A stretch of 64,000 bases of DNA, taken from contig CAADRB010000013.1 of NCBI GenBank assembly GCA_900708905.1, positions 2,061,787 through 2,125,786 of the forward strand. The letters are read 5' to 3'. Below, in pieces: positions 1-11,187 of the stretch; positions within the stretch are counted from its first letter, which is position 1, and each line of letters begins with the position of its first letter. The notes beneath the pieces are model-generated. The model worked only from the letters and a program-made list of their open reading frames with translations. It searched no databases and was not told the DNA's origin. Both the position numbers and the translations under genes were made by a program. The DNA is from Hymenolepis diminuta (Eukaryota > Platyhelminthes > Cestoda > Cyclophyllidea > Hymenolepididae).

Positions 1-643
1 AAAGAGAATACACAGAAGGAATTCAATAAGAAAAACCCCTAGAAACACTACGAAATCGTTTGTCTCAACCCTATTTGCATTTTGAAAACAGAATTCATGT
101 CTTTTACAGCTATTTCTGAATGTTTACATAGGAGACACATGTTGTGAAATGCGACTGTAGAAGTGATTCATACACTCTTCCATTCCAAAGCCAACACCTG
201 GGCGAGTTTGCGAATAATTACGTCAAACGTACGCCATTTTGTTCGTTCGTGTTAGCGCATACAACGCGTGCAAATGGAACTGAACACTTCAAAATGAAAA
301 AAGTCGCATATTATGCTTAAATTAATGTACAATAAATAGAGTAAATTAAATGCTTAACTAATGTGGAAAAGTTAGATTTCTCTAGTACGAAGACGATGAA
401 TCTTTAATAAGGAATTGCCTGACTGTTGCAGTATTAATGATGTACAATTTTTGGCAGAAAGAGAAAAATGAACGTTCTTTGCATTTTATAACTTTACCTT
501 TTGCATAATATTTCTTTCATGCAACAAGAAAATTTATATATATGTAATAAACGTCGATTTTCAAACCCACTGAGTGACCAACTGTTCGGTTTGGATAGTC
601 AGTAATGCCATTTAAGATACATTACTTTCTAACTACCTTGAAT
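1..643. other. Non-coding flank left of the mariner copy
   Basis: No reading frame here resembles a known protein on either strand, and no RNA gene is visible. A slightly less AT-rich patch around 200-270 carries several CpG-containing words (acgtca, cgtacg, gcgc, acgcgtg). It could be an old element or a regulatory patch, but nothing decides this. Confidence 0.6.
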
Positions 644-706
644 AGCACATGGGCTGAAAGTCCCGGGCCTAACAAAGAAAACACAGTTTTCGGTTCAAAA
701 TTATCT

Positions 707-1559
707 TTATTCATCAACGTAATCTCCATCAAGAGCAATGCAATCATTCCAGCGCCGCTCTAACATTTCAATACCACTTTTATAGAACGATTTATCTTTT
801 GCCTCAAAATAGGAATCACTTTCAGCGATAACCTCTTCATTCGTGCGAAATTTCTTACCGGCGAGCATTTTTTCCAGATCTGCGATTGTTGTGCTTTCGG
901 GCGCTTTGGACAAGGTTCACCAGTTGCTGTCCACTCAGATGACATTCAGATGACGATCGTTTTGATTCCTGAGTGAAGTGATGGACCCATGTTTCATCCA
1001 TTGTCACATATCGACGCAAAAATTCCCATTTGTTTGTTACGTTCAAACATGGCCAAACACTGCTCAGATTCATCAACACGTTCTCGTTCTCAGGGTCAAT
1101 AGTGAGCAAATGCGGCACCCACTTTGAACAGAGCTTTCTCATAGTCANNNNNNNNNNNNNNNNNNNNNNNNNNNNNNNNNNNNNNNNNNNNNNNNNNAAT
1201 ATAAAGCCAACACGTTCTTTTCATATCTTTACGATGTCAGCTAACTCACCCCACTTCACTTTTCCATCATTCAAAACGATTTTGTGGATTTTTTCAATGT
1301 TTTCTGGTGTTACCGCCTCATTTGGTCGTCCACTGCGTTCTGCATCATCGGTGTCTCTACGACCACGTTTGAAGTCAGCAAACCAGCGTTTTATTGTTGT
1401 TTCTGATGGAGCGGAGTCCCCATAACACTTTTCAAGCCATTGCTTCGCTTGAACGGTATCTTTTTCCATCAAGAACCAGTGTAAATTAAAAACTGAAATT
1501 TTTTGATGTATTGTTTTGAAAATAACAAAAGTAGCGTCACTCTTAGCACAATAACTCAC
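707..1559 (-). pseudogene. Broken mariner transposase
   Basis: Three pieces in order on the minus strand. 1559-1221 gives the N-terminal DNA-binding part, including GDSAPSETTIKRWFADFKRG and the linker ERSGRPNEAVTPENI. After the N gap, 1142 to about 910 gives MRKLCSKWVPH and the first catalytic motif VTMDETWVHH. Then 913-707 gives the C-terminal tail DLEKMLAGKKFRTNEEV to CIALDGDYVDE in another frame. The join after PKRPKAQQS skips about 120 residues, so the second and third catalytic aspartates of the DD34D triad (the HQDN and SD motifs in mariners) are missing. With the frame breaks, this copy cannot encode an active transposase. The antisense reading frame at 1030-1425 is a shadow. Confidence 0.88.
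1148..1197. other. Assembly gap (50 N) inside the mariner copy
   Basis: A run of exactly 50 N, a common placeholder for a gap of unknown size. It falls between the N-terminal and catalytic pieces of the transposase, so the true length of this mariner copy is uncertain. Confidence 0.99.
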
Positions 1560-3241
1560 AAACTAATGAATAGAATATCAAGAGATTTTAACAGCTGTCT
1601 TTTGAAGGTGAGTATTAACTGAAAAAGGTGACTACAATAAAACTAGCACCATCTATGTGTCAATCCCGGGACTTTTCAGCCCATGTGTTAAAGACGCAAA
1701 TCAACGCTCCCGAACTCAAATAAAGAATTTTGAACGCCTTTTCTTGAGCCCTCTCCCCTCCCTCCCCCCTCCCCTCGTTTCACACCTCATTGGACTCCTT
1801 TGCCGTTCCATGAATAAAATTTTTACAATTATTTTCTATATCAAGGATTATAATAATAATTTTTTTCCTTATAGCCAGTAATCAAGCAAGGATTACGACA
1901 AGTCAAATAAGGTATTACCCCTCTTTCCTTTACAAATCTCAAATGATGCTGCGTGTTGATAAGGCCAAACTCACAATTTTTGTCATTTCTATCGCATATA
2001 CGAATTATTTCCTAAAGTTAAAGCTCTTTCTAACTAGTTATGCAGTTAACTTAAATAAGTATGCGGTGCTGAGGGAATTAAATTGTTTATTCAACTTTCA
2101 AATTTTGCGCGGAAAAAAATACATAGCAAAGCCATGCTCTACCTGTCACTTCTTTCATTTTTCCGTCTTGTAAATCATTAATTAAAAGCATTAGTTAACT
2201 TTCAATCGGCTTAACTTTTGTAGGAGAAAGGAATTAGTTGCCATGACCTGCATAAAGTGTATCCACTAAGTGCTTCGTTGTTTAGTAAAACCTTGTTGCA
2301 AGATATCTGTGTCCAAAAGAATTCTATTATTCTAAAACCCCTTTTCTAATAAATATTAAGTCATTTCTAACAAAATTTAATCAATAAATGTTTTTATCAG
2401 AGACACAATTTAATTATAAATATGTGAAGTGCTTCATTTAGTCTATTTAATAGGTAGACAGGACGGTAAGATATGAATATTGTTGGAATAGTAAGAGACC
2501 TCCGAGGCTAGAGTTGCAATTCGAGAATCTTTGTTCAAACACTCTCAAGATACCCGGAATTATTTCTGTTGAAGTCTGGATTTCAAGACAACTGGTGGGG
2601 ATTGACTTGATATTCATGAAGAGGTATTTGATTTCCATGATAGTTTCAGATATAATTTGTTTAATGTCAGAAGAAGACCAACACTTGGAATTAAAGAAGT
2701 TCAACGGCTGAAACCTGCTAAAACTTTTAACTTGAATATATGAAAGTTTAAAAATCTAATGCTGTACAAATATATGAAGAATATTAGAGGGGGACATTTT
2801 TAATTAAATTTGGGAATAAAATAATTCTTAATTCAAGGAATTTTTTACTTTATGATGATAAGTTATCGAGGGTTTCAAATGCACCATTTAACAAGAGCAT
2901 ACAATAAAACAATACCTACTAACAAATATGGGGCAATTTTCACATTTCATCCTTTGTCAAGTAAGTACTTTGTTTAGTATCATGAGGAAGGCAAACTGTG
3001 AAATATCTTTGTCCTGCTTTATTGCATGCGAGGACTAGGTATTTAAAAATTTAATTATTTACTTCGAACCGCATCACGTGCTGAAATCTCCAGCGAAAAG
3101 GGCAAACTTTCGGAGGGAATCGTGAAATCAGTTTTAAATAATTCATGCAATTTTGTGGTGCTTTATGTGATAATTGAAATTTTGTTACAAATAATAATAC
3201 CAATGAATAAAAATTTTGATTTATTTCTCATTTGAATCAAG

Positions 3242-3312
3242 CTATTCGCTCACATGCTGGAGATCCCAAATTTGCCGAGTTGGTATCAGAAGCTCTTCAA
3301 TCAATAATAAAG
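3242..3312 (+). other. Coding-like stretch, possible exon of an unrecognised gene
   Basis: Between an AG at 3240-3241 and a GT at 3313-3314, one frame reads IRSHAGDPKFAELVSEALQS followed by IIK, ending in phase 0. The residue mix looks like a helical protein rather than translated AT-rich spacer. I do not recognise the family. The donor context (aag|gtgcca) is weak and I could not join it in phase to the next candidate at 5627, so an intervening exon or chance are both possible. Confidence 0.25.
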
Positions 3313-5626
3313 GTGCCATTTTACGATCCAAACTTTAAAGTTGAATTAATTATTACTCGCTTATTACAAATAAGAATTTATTACTGATTATTGTAACTTA
3401 CATATCGCAGTAATGTCAATACAGTGGCATTAGTACCCAATTTCATACTGTCTATTGTAATTGGCTCTTACTAATAAGAACGCAGAAAATAAGTGACAGC
3501 AATTACCGCGCCCGTCTTTATTCGTCTATATATCACAAGGTCGTTATTTTTCAGTTTACTTCCAGTAAGCGTTATGACTAGAGGAATTTTACCGTGGAGG
3601 CTTCATGACACTATCCTTCTATCAGAGATGAGTGTCTGAAAAAATTTCCTGCGTGACTTTGGAAGTTAAGTAAAACTGTCAAAGTAAAACAGATTCAGCA
3701 AAATCTCAAAAAAATAATTGAAAGAAAAACAAAGCAATGTTAGAATTAAAGAGCGAACAACAGTTGTCCCTACTTTAGTAAGCAGAAAAGAGATTTGTCT
3801 AATTTGGAAGAATTAGCTCAGATTTATTCTTTCTTTTCCTCATCTTGCCCTGCGTAGGAAAAATTGGGGGGCAGGCCTTCATATAACTTCGGAACCGTCC
3901 TCTTTGCGCATAATTCTTGTAACAATCATTTACTGGACAAAACAATCCACTACTTGGTAGATTATCTTCAGGTTAGCAGTGATCGATCCACCTTCTCTTC
4001 TCATTTTCATGAAATGAAAAAGTCCGTGAGTCCATGTCGCCAAGATTCCACGCTCACCTTTCACTTGCGGTTGGGGTACGAGAACACGATAAAGAGAATT
4101 CATTATCACTTGAATTGCGGCTTTTTTCTAGTCGAACACCTATTTAGCATCCACTTTAACTAACCTCAGATAATCTTTTTTGTGTTAGTCGATTTAAAGG
4201 TATCCATTTAATCACTGTGTAAAACATTACGTTTTCGAACTAAAGATGAAAATAAATTTCCGACTATAGAATTCGCCCTGTGTAAATCTTGAAAAAAAAA
4301 ATTGTATTTATGATTCTCAATTAAAGCAAAATATCATTTTTTTCTGATCAATCATTGGTCAATAACAACAAATAAGTGGAAGGCATAGTCAGATGTAACG
4401 TGATGAACATTGAGTAGAAAAAATATTATTTTAATCTAAAAATGTGAGATGTGTTTGTTTGATTTATGCAAAAAGTTTCAAAATTTGCCTAATTTGGCAA
4501 AAATTGCACTGTGTGTGCTAAAATTATTTGATAAATGAGGCGGAAAAATGCAGTCCTTTTAATTATTTTAAAATGCAAAATTAAGATTGGTTAAATTTAA
4601 ATTTTAAAATAAAAGCCTTAAATTTTAAGATAAAACTTAATTGAATATTAAAAACAATTTGTGAAGATCTTGTGTGCTCATGAGAATACTTATTGAGCAG
4701 TTAAGAGAAGTAAAATTTAGAGCAACGCACTATGCGGTATTTTTATTTATTTTAGTAGCAAATGAAAATAAAATAAAACAATTTTTAAGGAGTTGTTTGC
4801 TTTAAAGGTGACTTTTATTTAGCACTTTCACTTCAAAAGTCTCTTCTACCTTCAGCGTTCAGATTTGCGCATTCATTTTTGTCCTCTCCAACATACTGTT
4901 TTTTAGTGATCTGAATTTTAAATCATTCATTTTAGGTCACTTCTATTAAAATAAATAAAATAATGAAGGAGGCTGAATCTAATCTTGCAATTAATTCGAT
5001 TAAATACAATATTCTTTTTAAATTGTTACTGGGAGCATAAGGTGTTAACAAATTGAGACAAGTATGTTGTCAGGTTAATTTGTGCCCAGGTTGGACGGAA
5101 GGGTGATAATACTTAGATTTTATAAATAGTATTGCATTATTTGAAATAGTGATAATTTAAATCCCAACTTCAGAGACCTCTCCGCAAGGGGAGGGAAATA
5201 TAACATAAATTAAAGCCAACTTTTATATCAAAACTGTAAGCGATACTACTTTATTGCTTATATGATAATTTGACGCTTTAAATCTCATTTAAAATAAACA
5301 GGAATGTCGAAAAATTATTTGTTGCTAAGTTACAATCAATAAATGAATCATCTGAATTATAAAATATTCTTTTGATTGAAATTAAATGAAATAATTAAAT
5401 AATATAAGTAAATACTGGAGAAAAATAAGAAAATACAAAAAAAATTTTATTTTATTTGAAAGTTGTCATACACAACCATCGTCATCATAAATTCATTACT
5501 ATTTAATTTCTATTTTATAATGTATGCTCTAATTACAAATAAGCAATTGCCGGTCAACGCGCAAATTCAGAAAACTTACTAAAATTAAATAAATTGATTT
5601 ATTTATTTGCCTGCTCTTTTAATTCA

Positions 5627-6060
5627 TTAGCTTGGATTATTAATGCATCTAGTAGATTTGACTACAATCGCCAAGTCCTTTTGGCATCAGTAGTAATAGA
5701 TGTGCTTCAGGACAACTACATTCATTTTCCCCAGATTATGCAGCCGAATGTATGGCCTTTATTTAAGAGATTCAGTGGAGTAGAATAATTGTCAAATTTC
5801 TTTTAAAAAAAATCTGTTTTCAACTCATATTCCGTCCATTTCTCGCAAGGTTATAAATTTGACCAAGATTCCACATTTGTCAAATCTGATTGGTCCTTAA
5901 TCAAAATTGGAGATTAGATATATTAATCATCATTTTTCCTCTTAGATCAATGTGGATTGGTCACAGCTCAATGTGGTTTGACGAGCGATGTCATACCGAA
6001 GTTAGTGGAAGCTGAGACAAGCCTCTATTTACAACCACGAATTATTCATCTTCGCTCAAG
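5627..6060 (+). other. Two coding-like stretches that join in phase, unrecognised
   Basis: Candidate exon 5627-5774 follows ttcattag and includes FDYNRQVLLASVVIDVLQ and PQIMQPNVWPLFKRF. It ends in phase 1 at a weak donor (a|gtggag). Candidate exon 5946-6060 follows ctcttag and contains QCGLVTAQCGLTSDVIPKLV and a continuation ending LYLQPRIIHLRSR, with a good-looking donor (caag|gtgaat). The phases match (1 into 2). The composition suggests a helical-repeat type protein but no family is recognised. This may be part of a divergent gene that includes 3242-3312 and 7738-8001, a decayed gene, or chance. Confidence 0.3.
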
Positions 6061-7737
6061 GTGAATCGTGTACACTGGCATTCAGACGTGTCTTAATTTA
6101 AGGTCAGCCAGTGATTGTTTAAGCAAAATTCATATTTCAAGTCAGATACAGGGCGGCTTTTACTCTCCCTCTCTCTCTGTCTCTTTCGACTAGACAGGTT
6201 TAAAAGTATTTCCCCTATTTTGGATTAGGCTAGCCCAAGGAAATATATACTTAAGTATATAGATATTCTAACTGCTTCTGCGCATCTCAGAATCAGAATA
6301 AAATTCAAACATCAATCTCTGAGATTCTTCTTCTTTGTTTTTCATTCTCAATACCAAAATTAAAATAAATCTTCAATTTCTTTTAATTACATTATATTGC
6401 ATTAGTTCTTATAACGTGACCATTATATTGATGGCCCAAAACGTCATTCGACTAAAAATAGTCCGGATTTTCAACTTGCTTAAAGCTTGTGGTCGGAGGA
6501 ACTTCCTTGTTAGTTTTTAACATCATCGAAAACTTTTGATGATCTCCAATAGTAAGCATTTAAGAGCGGCAGCGAAAGTGTCCTTTTTACTCAAGATGAA
6601 ACAAAGGTATATGTTGGTTTTAAACCCCGCATAGCAGTAAAATAGCAAAATGCTTCAGAAAGGACAGAGACAGGGGCAAAAGGAGAATGCATTGAAATCA
6701 ATATATCACTTACATTGCAATTATGGAAGTCTAAAATGCCCCTTTCCTTATAAATCGCTGTGCAGATTTTGAACGCTCAAGATCGCAATTCTAAGGGTTT
6801 AATCATAGGTATCTTAGTTAGCTCATGTCGCTATTTTTAGAGCGTGATGAATAATCGCTTCATTTGCATCTTTTTACAACCACAAACAGGTCGATGCGAT
6901 TAAAAAAGTCGCTTTAAACATAGCAACGTTCATTTTTATTCATTCAGCGCAAAATAAAAGCGTTTTCTTCTACAAACTCTGCATGAGAATCAAAAGTTTT
7001 GTTTCAAAATTTGTATCGATTAATTCAATAAGCCATCCGTGGAAAGTAGGTACTATGGGATTGTGTTCTCCCTCAAATTACGTTCAACTAATTTAATTAT
7101 TTAATCTGTCATTCAATTGATTATGAACGACTTTTTATCTCTTGAAGGAGGTGTCTAAATACACTTCCGACCATCCACTTTTGTCCATAGGTTAATTGCA
7201 CAAGGCACAAGCAAATTTCACAAAATTCAGAGAAGCAAATAGCTTTAAGATTTATTCACATCCAGGCATTAATTGATGGAAAAATATAAAAAAAGTGTTT
7301 GTTAATACGCGCCTTTTAATTATCAGTCAGGGCAAAATTTTAAGCAAAACTACCATTTTAGCTAATAAAGTTATTTCTTCCTTGAAATAATTAAAAATTT
7401 TTAAACTTGTGTCAAAATAGCACTTATAATCTGTACTATTTATCATATGTCTTTTACGATCTACGGGCCAGGGATTTTAAAATAATCCCGGATAATTTAA
7501 CAAAACACGAAAGTATTTTAAGCGAACTTTGCAGGCTTACTACAGCCTTGTAAATGGGAAAAATTTGAAAGAGGCGCGTTTTAGCCACTTGTTATAATTT
7601 AAACAAATCTATTTGTTGACAGTGTCTAGATCCACACGTATATCTCTTGTGATCAAATTATTATATTAACCCAGGAGATAATGAATGGTTATTAGTTTAG
7701 TATAGGGACTTTTAATTCATGTTTCAATCATTTTCAG

Positions 7738-8001
7738 GTGTTATTTTTGCAATACCTATGTTGTGCAGTATCTGCCCACAATGACTCACCGGTCGGTCTC
7801 TCTGTGTATCGGACACTTACTGACTCGAGCATTGATTTTAATCATCAGCTGCTCCTCAATAAATGAAGGATACACAATCTGTCAACTACTTGATCCAGCC
7901 TCATCTCGGAGTTGCCAATGTTCAATACAGAGGTTTTCCAATTCCTCTGGAAAGGCTTTGGTATCCTGGTAGTTTTGGAAGGTCATAAATTCTACGAGAG
8001 G
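7738..8001 (+). pseudogene. Possible decayed exon with protein-like text in several frames
   Basis: The segment follows a good acceptor (tcatttt cag) and ends at gagagg|gtatgt. In frame with the previous candidate it stays open for 78 codons to a stop at 7970-7972. Another frame reads SPVGLSVYRTLTDSSIDFNH up to a stop, then a shifted frame reads VNYLIQPHLGVANVQYRGFP, then a third reads GFGILVVLEGHKFYER right up to the donor. Such frame-hopping is what a once-coding exon with two indels would look like. Overlapping open frames in random DNA could also do it. I cannot name a family. Confidence 0.22.
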
Positions 8002-11000
8002 GTATGTAGCCTTATATAATCTGACTCTTAAAGTTGCTTCACTAATGAGATAAGAGGTACTAAAAAAAATAAAATTTTAATAAATATATTACGATCGTTG
8101 ATTTTGTGAAATTAAAGTACACGCACTCATTTAAGTTTAATTTATAGGCAATCTAGATATCAAAGCATAGTTCAAATGCATTTCGTGCTTCACTTTATAG
8201 TCTGCCTCAAGTGAGTACTGCTTCTTGAGCTCTGCAGGGTTAGGAAGACCTTGTTAGTATCGAACAGCAAAGTCAGCTTATCAAGTTAAGTACCTTGTAA
8301 CGGTGAAGATTTTAATTTGTATTCATTTGACTTATTTTCTAATTAATACGTCAAAAGTCTGAGTTGACACTTTAAGACAGTTTGCCAAAAACTGGACCCG
8401 ATATCAGTCAGCAAGATTTTATTGCTATGCATACATTAGCCTGTCTATCATAAATCCTATGAAGACTCTAATGAGGTTCCGACAACACTCTCTCCCCTCC
8501 ATTTGAACACTAAAATGACCATGTGTTAATTCCTACCTTCACAGCTGGATTCTCACATCGTTCCTTAACTATTTCAGTTGTCTACCAACCCTGCCTATAA
8601 TTACATGGGTGTAATCTTCTCGCTGTCTGGACTCCAGTATTATCTTGCTTCTAACTCTTTCTGTTGGTAAATTTCTATAGATAGATTTTTCGGACAGCTT
8701 CTCCCGTCTCTTGCTTTTTAGCCTTTTTCTCTTTCATACTTCTCTCTGCTACGTTTCATTAAGTATCATCCTAATTAATTGTGTGCCTTTCGCCTTACTC
8801 TTTGAAGCTCCATTTTTAGTGACGTTAGTACTCAGCCATCTACAATGAGATTAATCTCACAATTCAATCTTTAAACCCTTTCCGATGTCAAACGAGTTAA
8901 CCACCGTTTATTTCATAAACAACAGAAAAAATTGTTTGTGAATTTGATTCCTTATTGATAAGGTGGAAACATAATTATGAATACTAGTTAAATTTTTTCC
9001 CCTTGACGAAATTGACATTTCCTTAAGGTTTTCTTCCCATTAACGTTGAAAATAACTTTTAACTCTCAAATTATTTATGTGAATTAATATGACTTATGCT
9101 TTGCTGTGCATAGTTGAAGTTGAACCGTAACAAGTTTTCGCTACCACTAAAAGAACTTGTGTTTTCCTTCGTCCTATCTGGGATGTCGGATTGTAGATCG
9201 TAAAAGTCTGGTGAATTTTGATATTCCCTTAATTTTATTCCAAAAAGAAATCAATTTACTTTGTGCTCCCAAGTGACATAAGAGCTAACGGATATCTATC
9301 GCAACTGGGAAGTCTGTCCAACCCTCTCTCGTTATTACTGTCTTGAAAGCTAGATATCTCCACCAAAATTAATCTCTTAATATATCAAAATTCAAAATAT
9401 CGAAAATGTTTTATCAAATTCAGGGTTATTATATTGACACTATTTACCATGCGCGGATGATAGTTCAATTATCTTTGACCCCTCATTTATAGTAATAGAC
9501 ATCAGACGACCTTACACTATTTATACTCAGGCCGCATTTTAAATTCCATTTTCTTCCAGTATTGTTAGAAACCCAGTAATATCTACTGCTTTTTTTTCAT
9601 TTCTTTGTTTCCAGTTATTTTTTAGCTTCCTGAAACGTGAGTTAATTGGCTGTATTATAATTCATTCACAGCTTTGCGCTTTAGAATAACTCATTTTTTA
9701 TATAGTAAAAAATTCCGGGAAAAAAATACAAGACTTCATTATTAAATTCGGAGAGAATCTAGCTATCGGGTTGTGTAACATGTCGCTAAAATAGCTGAAA
9801 ACTCACCGAACAATCCACGAAATTCACAAATGTCAGGATAGTTTAAACTAATCCTCATACGTTTAGTGGCCTTCTATAAAGAAACTCATTTTCTGAACAT
9901 TTTTGAAATGAGGATCCACTTGAGAATAAGATTACAAAAGTATATGAATAGGTATCAAACCGCTACATTTGATATTAACTTAGGTGAAATCTTATGAACT
10001 CCACAATGCTTTGCATGCGTTCTCTAATTTTGTAAGAAAATTAGAGATCGCACATCAATCGGATGTGATAAGGTAACCACTGCCAGATGTGAGGTTTCAT
10101 ATTTCTATTCCAAATTCAACGCTTTTCAACGAAACAGTAAGAAAATGCTTCCGTAAATATAACCTTCAATACCAAGGATTGCAATTGAAAGATGGAAAAG
10201 AATGTCGCATTATGGTAGAGCTAATCATTAAGTCTTTCAGAGCTCTTTTTTCATTGTACTGGAATTTGAAAAGTATTTATCCTATTGTCCAACTTGTACC
10301 TTTGATATGACCTTTAAATAAATGGAGTTATCGTGGATTTTCAAACAAAATCGCCTAGAAACTTAGAGCTTTGATTACAAGAAACTGAGAAGTCAATCTA
10401 ATAATTTTGGAACTCATATGAAGTATGATTCTCTTATTTCCCTGACAAACTTTTGCTACTTAAGTGCTACCTCTTAAAAGTAAACAAACCTGCTCTTAAT
10501 GAACTTTTTCCTCCTATGCGGTTGAATGCTTCCTCATGATGAACAAATTTGAAGTTTATTAATCCTGCCATGAGCAAAAAATCAATACAAATTGAGCATT
10601 AGAGCGCTTAGGCATTATGAAATGATTCATACCCCTTATGATTCAATATTTTCAAAATTTGAACAGAATAAGACTCTAGACCCGGATATTCAATATTGAA
10701 ATGGCACGCATGACATGTTCGCATCTAAGAATCAAGTCATCAAATAAGTTCCTCATAGACTGGCTTTTCTCTTTTAACTCCCGATTTGCCTCGAAACGAT
10801 CCATTTGAATATGAGTCAAATAAAAGACGTTTATCAGATTATTAATCTCTTCCCATCTGATAACATTTAAAAAATACTGTCATTTAGAAGAGTTAATCTA
10901 ACTTGAATCAAATTATTTTATTCATTAAAGTTTCTCTTACTTAAATTTGTCTAATATTGTATACCTTTAAAGTCCCAACTTATTGACAAGGGAAAGAAAA

Positions 11001-11160
11001 CAAAAATAATTCACAAAACGGCTTAAAATATCATAAATTAAAGAACACAGATTTAATCTTATCTTGGTAAGGAATGAGGAAACATATGTTTAACCCTTGA
11101 ATATCTCCATTATTCATTTTAAATGAAGTAAAATTAAAAATATTTTGCCCTTTAAGAAGC

Positions 11161-11187
11161 ATTATTTTATTATTATTATTATTATTA
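11161..11187. repeat. (ATT)n microsatellite
   Basis: A short ATT/TTA tandem run in the gene-poor region. SINE tails elsewhere in this window also end in ATT repeats, but no SINE body is recognisable next to this one. Confidence 0.8.

Larger units (their letters stand above)
644..1688 (-). mobile_element. Mariner (irritans-type) transposon, internally deleted copy
   Basis: A Tc1/mariner element with matching inverted ends. The left end (644 on) reads gcacatgggctgaaagtccc and the right end, reverse complemented from 1688, reads acacatgggctgaaaagtcc. Both ends abut TA dinucleotides (642-643 and 1689-1690), the TA target duplication expected of this family. Inside, on the minus strand, are pieces of a mariner transposase. 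The span is 1,045 bases including a 50-base N gap, short of the roughly 1.3 kb of an intact element. The piece similarity is closest to the irritans subfamily (Himar1-like), judged from memory. The copy is inactive as read here. Confidence 0.9.

Noticed and set aside
1030..1425. Plus-strand open frame of 131 codons across the first N gap
   Set aside because: It is antisense to the mariner transposase and kept open partly by the N run.
10089..10310. Plus-strand open frame of 73 codons
   Set aside because: No splice context or family resemblance and not supported by neighbouring exons.
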